Shown: in pieces, positions 42,142-43,983 of the stretch
Numbering within the stretch: the stretch's first letter is position 1
How the letters are laid out: each line of letters starts with the position of its first letter
DNA from: Candidatus Krumholzibacteriia bacterium
GTDB lineage: Bacteria > Krumholzibacteriota > Krumholzibacteriia > G020349025
Length of the DNA: 43,983 bases
Direction: 5' to 3'
Assembly: GCA_035649275.1 (NCBI GenBank)
Contig: DASRJW010000105.1
Coordinates: 1-43,983 of the forward strand
Notes under the pieces: generated by a model
Told to the model about the DNA's origin: nothing
What the model saw: only the letters and a program-made list of their open reading frames with translations
The model's database searches: none
Position numbers and translations under genes: made by a program

Positions 42142-43740
42142 TCACCCCACCGGCACCGCCACCAGATCCCGCTCCGCCGTGAAGGGCAGCTCTTCCTGCC
42201 CGGGGAGGGAGCGCCGCTTGCCGCCGGCACGTCCTGCCGCATCGGGCCGCAGCAGGCGCAGGCGCTTCACCTTCTTGATCAGCCCCTGGCGGCTGATCCC
42301 CAGCTCCTGCGCCGACCGCGACTTGTTCCAGCCATGCCGCTCCAGGCTGCGGCCGATCATGGCGCGCTCCAGGTATTCGGTGGCCTGGTGCAGGTTGCGG
42401 CTCTCCTCCAGGCGGTCGAGGGACCAGTCGACGCCGCTGCCATACCGCAAGCGCTCGGAGAGCATGTAGGGCTGGATCACGCCCTCGTCGCCGTGCAAGG
42501 CCACGAGCCGCTCCACCTCGTTCTCCAGCTCGCGCACGTTCCCGGGCCAGTCGTGCTCGAGCAGGCGCTGCAAGGTCTCCTCGCTGTAGCGCAAGCTCGG
42601 GCGTCGCAGGCGCGCGCAGACCTGATCGGTGAAGTAGCGGAGGAGCAATGGCACGTCGTCGCGGCGGCGGCGCAGCGGCGGCAGCTCCAGCTTCACCACA
42701 TTGAGGCGGAAGAAGAGGTCCTGGCGGAAACGGCCGCGCTCCACCTCGCGCACCAGGTTCCGATTCGTCGCCGCGATGATGCGCACCGCGACCCGGTGGG
42801 TACGCGTCTCGCCGAGCCGGCGGATCTCGCCGTCCTGCAAGACGCGCAGCATCTTGATCTGCAGCGCCATCGGCATGTCGGCGATCTCGTCGAGGAAAAA
42901 GGTGCCGCCGTGGGCTTCCTCGAACAGCCCCTTCTTGTCGAAGAGCGCCCCGGTGAAGGCCCCCTTGCAGTGGCCGAAGAGCTCGCTCTCCAGCAACGCC
43001 TCCGGGAGGGCGGCGCAGTTCTGCGCCACGAACTTGCGCCCCGCATAGAGATCACCCTCGTGGATGGCCCGAGCCACGAGCTCCTTGCCCGTACCGCTTT
43101 CGCCGAGTACCAACACGTTGACGTCCGAAGCAGCGAGCTTCTCCACCATCGAGAAGAGACGGCGCATGCACCTCGAGCGGCCGACGATGCCGGCGAAACG
43201 ATGCTGCTCCCACTCTTGGTCTAGGAGACCCGTGGGAGCGACGCCTTGCTCCCGCCGTTGGGCCAAACGCGCCAGATCGCGGAACACGGCATGAGCAAAG
43301 CGCAGCGCCAGCGGCGGCTGCGACTCCGGTATCGGCGCGACGGCGACCGCCACCGCCGCCTCGCGATGCCTGCGTTCCGCCAGCACCAACGCCCCGCTCA
43401 CCGGGCACTCCGCCGCGATCCCCACCGGACCCACCGCCGCGGCCGGCACCGGGCTGCCCAGGATGCACGGTCCCTGAATGCGGGCGTGCAGCGCCGCTGC
43501 CGCCGCGGCCGCGCGCTGCCCCAGTCGGGCCGATTCCTCCCCCAGGGCGGCGTGGAACACCAGCCCGCGCGGCAACACCGAAAACAAGACGGCGTCCCTG
43601 GCGGCGAGCAGCTCGCGCACCACACGCAAACCTTGCGTCAAGGACTCGGCAGCGGCGCCGGGACCCGAAACCACCTCGAGTTCCACGGGCCGCGCCGTGC
43701 CGTTTTCGACCGCGGCGAGACCCAACGGGCTTCCGTTCAT
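42142..43740 (-). CDS. Sigma-54-dependent transcriptional activator
   Basis: A 532-aa enhancer-binding protein. The central AAA+ domain (about 190-420) has Walker A GESGTGKE at 213-220, the sigma-54-contacting loop GAFTGA at 260-265, Walker B GGTFFLDEIAD and the arginine-finger region FRQDLFFRLNV. The C-terminal Fis-type helix-turn-helix (about 460-505) has NKSRSAQELGISRQGLIKKV. The first 180 residues are not a receiver domain: there is no phosphoacceptor Asp pattern. They look like a degenerate GAF-type sensor, so activation is probably by ligand or partner. ATG 43740 has AAGGAG 7 nt upstream. I found no convincing sigma-54 promoter in the window, so its targets are unknown. Confidence 0.92.
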   Translation of the reverse strand: MNGSPLGLAAVENGTARPVELEVVSGPGAAAESLTQGLRVVRELLAARDAVLFSVLPRGLVFHAALGEESARLGQRAAAAAAALHARIQGPCILGSPVPAAAVGPVGIAAECPVSGALVLAERRHREAAVAVAVAPIPESQPPLALRFAHAVFRDLARLAQRREQGVAPTGLLDQEWEQHRFAGIVGRSRCMRRLFSMVEKLAASDVNVLVLGESGTGKELVARAIHEGDLYAGRKFVAQNCAALPEALLESELFGHCKGAFTGALFDKKGLFEEAHGGTFFLDEIADMPMALQIKMLRVLQDGEIRRLGETRTHRVAVRIIAATNRNLVREVERGRFRQDLFFRLNVVKLELPPLRRRRDDVPLLLRYFTDQVCARLRRPSLRYSEETLQRLLEHDWPGNVRELENEVERLVALHGDEGVIQPYMLSERLRYGSGVDWSLDRLEESRNLHQATEYLERAMIGRSLERHGWNKSRSAQELGISRQGLIKKVKRLRLLRPDAAGRAGGKRRSLPGQEELPFTAERDLVAVPVG

Positions 43741-43983
43741 CCGTCGCTCCTTTCGTGCCGGCAACTCGAATCCGGCGCCACGGGTGGTCGTGCAGTCGGG
43801 AGCAGTTCAGGGAACGAGGGGGCCATGGCAGGGTTCGTACCAAGAAGGAGAGACAAGGGCTGCGAGGCGCGCGGTGCGCGCTGGCTGGCGAGAACGGCGC
43901 GGCGTGCCGGGGCGCGCCGTGATCCCGCCACACCCGCCCTCCCGGAACGGCGCGGGCCGGAGCGGCGTTGATCCGTGGCGGTG
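43741..43983. other. Non-coding stretch at the right edge
   Basis: The 243 bp upstream of the sigma-54 activator hold no gene that I can support. GC-rich inverted fragments such as GGCGCG/CGCGCC occur around 43900-43920. No clear promoter was found. Confidence 0.4.

Overview
The window looks like chromosomal core-genome DNA from a GC-rich (about 70 % by eye) Gram-negative bacterium, probably from an uncultured lineage. Gram-negative envelope: a complete Kdo branch (kdsD, kdsA, kdsB, with pyrG supplying CTP), two outer-membrane barrel proteins (one BamA/Omp85-like), a lipobox lipoprotein and a bifunctional PBP1A. The 5' end of a 16S rRNA gene runs off the left edge. Its first variable region is not proteobacterial in style, and I would guess an FCB-group candidate phylum (for example Eisenbacteria-like), without proof. 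No insertion sequences, prophage genes, CRISPR arrays, tRNAs or toxin-antitoxin genes are visible. Nearly everything is on the minus strand in tightly packed, often overlapping operons.

Layout, left to right. 1-600: 16S rRNA 5' end (minus), with leader hairpins, a boxA antiterminator and two candidate rrn promoters. 593-4169: tyrS (minus) divergent from PBP1A (plus). 4185-14848: a long minus-strand run, read from the right: ECF sigma factor, anti-sigma factor, secreted protein, YchF-like GTPase, YhaM-like nuclease, alr, then a nucleoside-salvage module (deoB, cdd, rpiB-like, deoC, deoA) and proline dehydrogenase. 14910-20452: a secreted beta-rich protein, kdsB, pyrG, kdsA, kdsD (Kdo/LPS core). 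20485-23107: RNase E/G, rplU, rpmA and a strong terminator. 23108-23764: a long structured non-coding region, probably the RNase E/G 5' leader. 23765-30368: purB-purL-purQ-purS(tandem)-purF. 30442-34380: asd, ecfT, truA, htrA. 34460-43740: a HEAT-repeat/cyclophilin lipoprotein (plus), an outer-membrane barrel, an AlaX-like editing protein, a BamA-like protein (plus), a GT-C glycosyltransferase and a sigma-54 activator.

The most interesting points are in the nucleoside module and the purine operon. DeoC carries an N-terminal amphipathic helix with the spacing of a bacterial-microcompartment encapsulation peptide, followed by a Cys cluster. The neighbouring RpiB-like isomerase has Asp where the catalytic Cys usually sits. 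Together with deoA, deoB and cdd, this is the enzyme set of 'sugar-phosphate-utilising' microcompartment loci, but no shell gene is in the window. In the purine operon, PurS is about twice normal length and reads as two PurS domains in tandem, a covalent version of the PurS dimer that partners PurL and PurQ.

Functionally the window joins translation and RNA turnover (tyrS, L21, L27, RNase E/G, truA, AlaX), purine synthesis, pyrimidine-nucleoside catabolism, and envelope construction and quality control (PBP1A, Kdo genes, HtrA, cyclophilin lipoprotein, BamA-like, GT-C).
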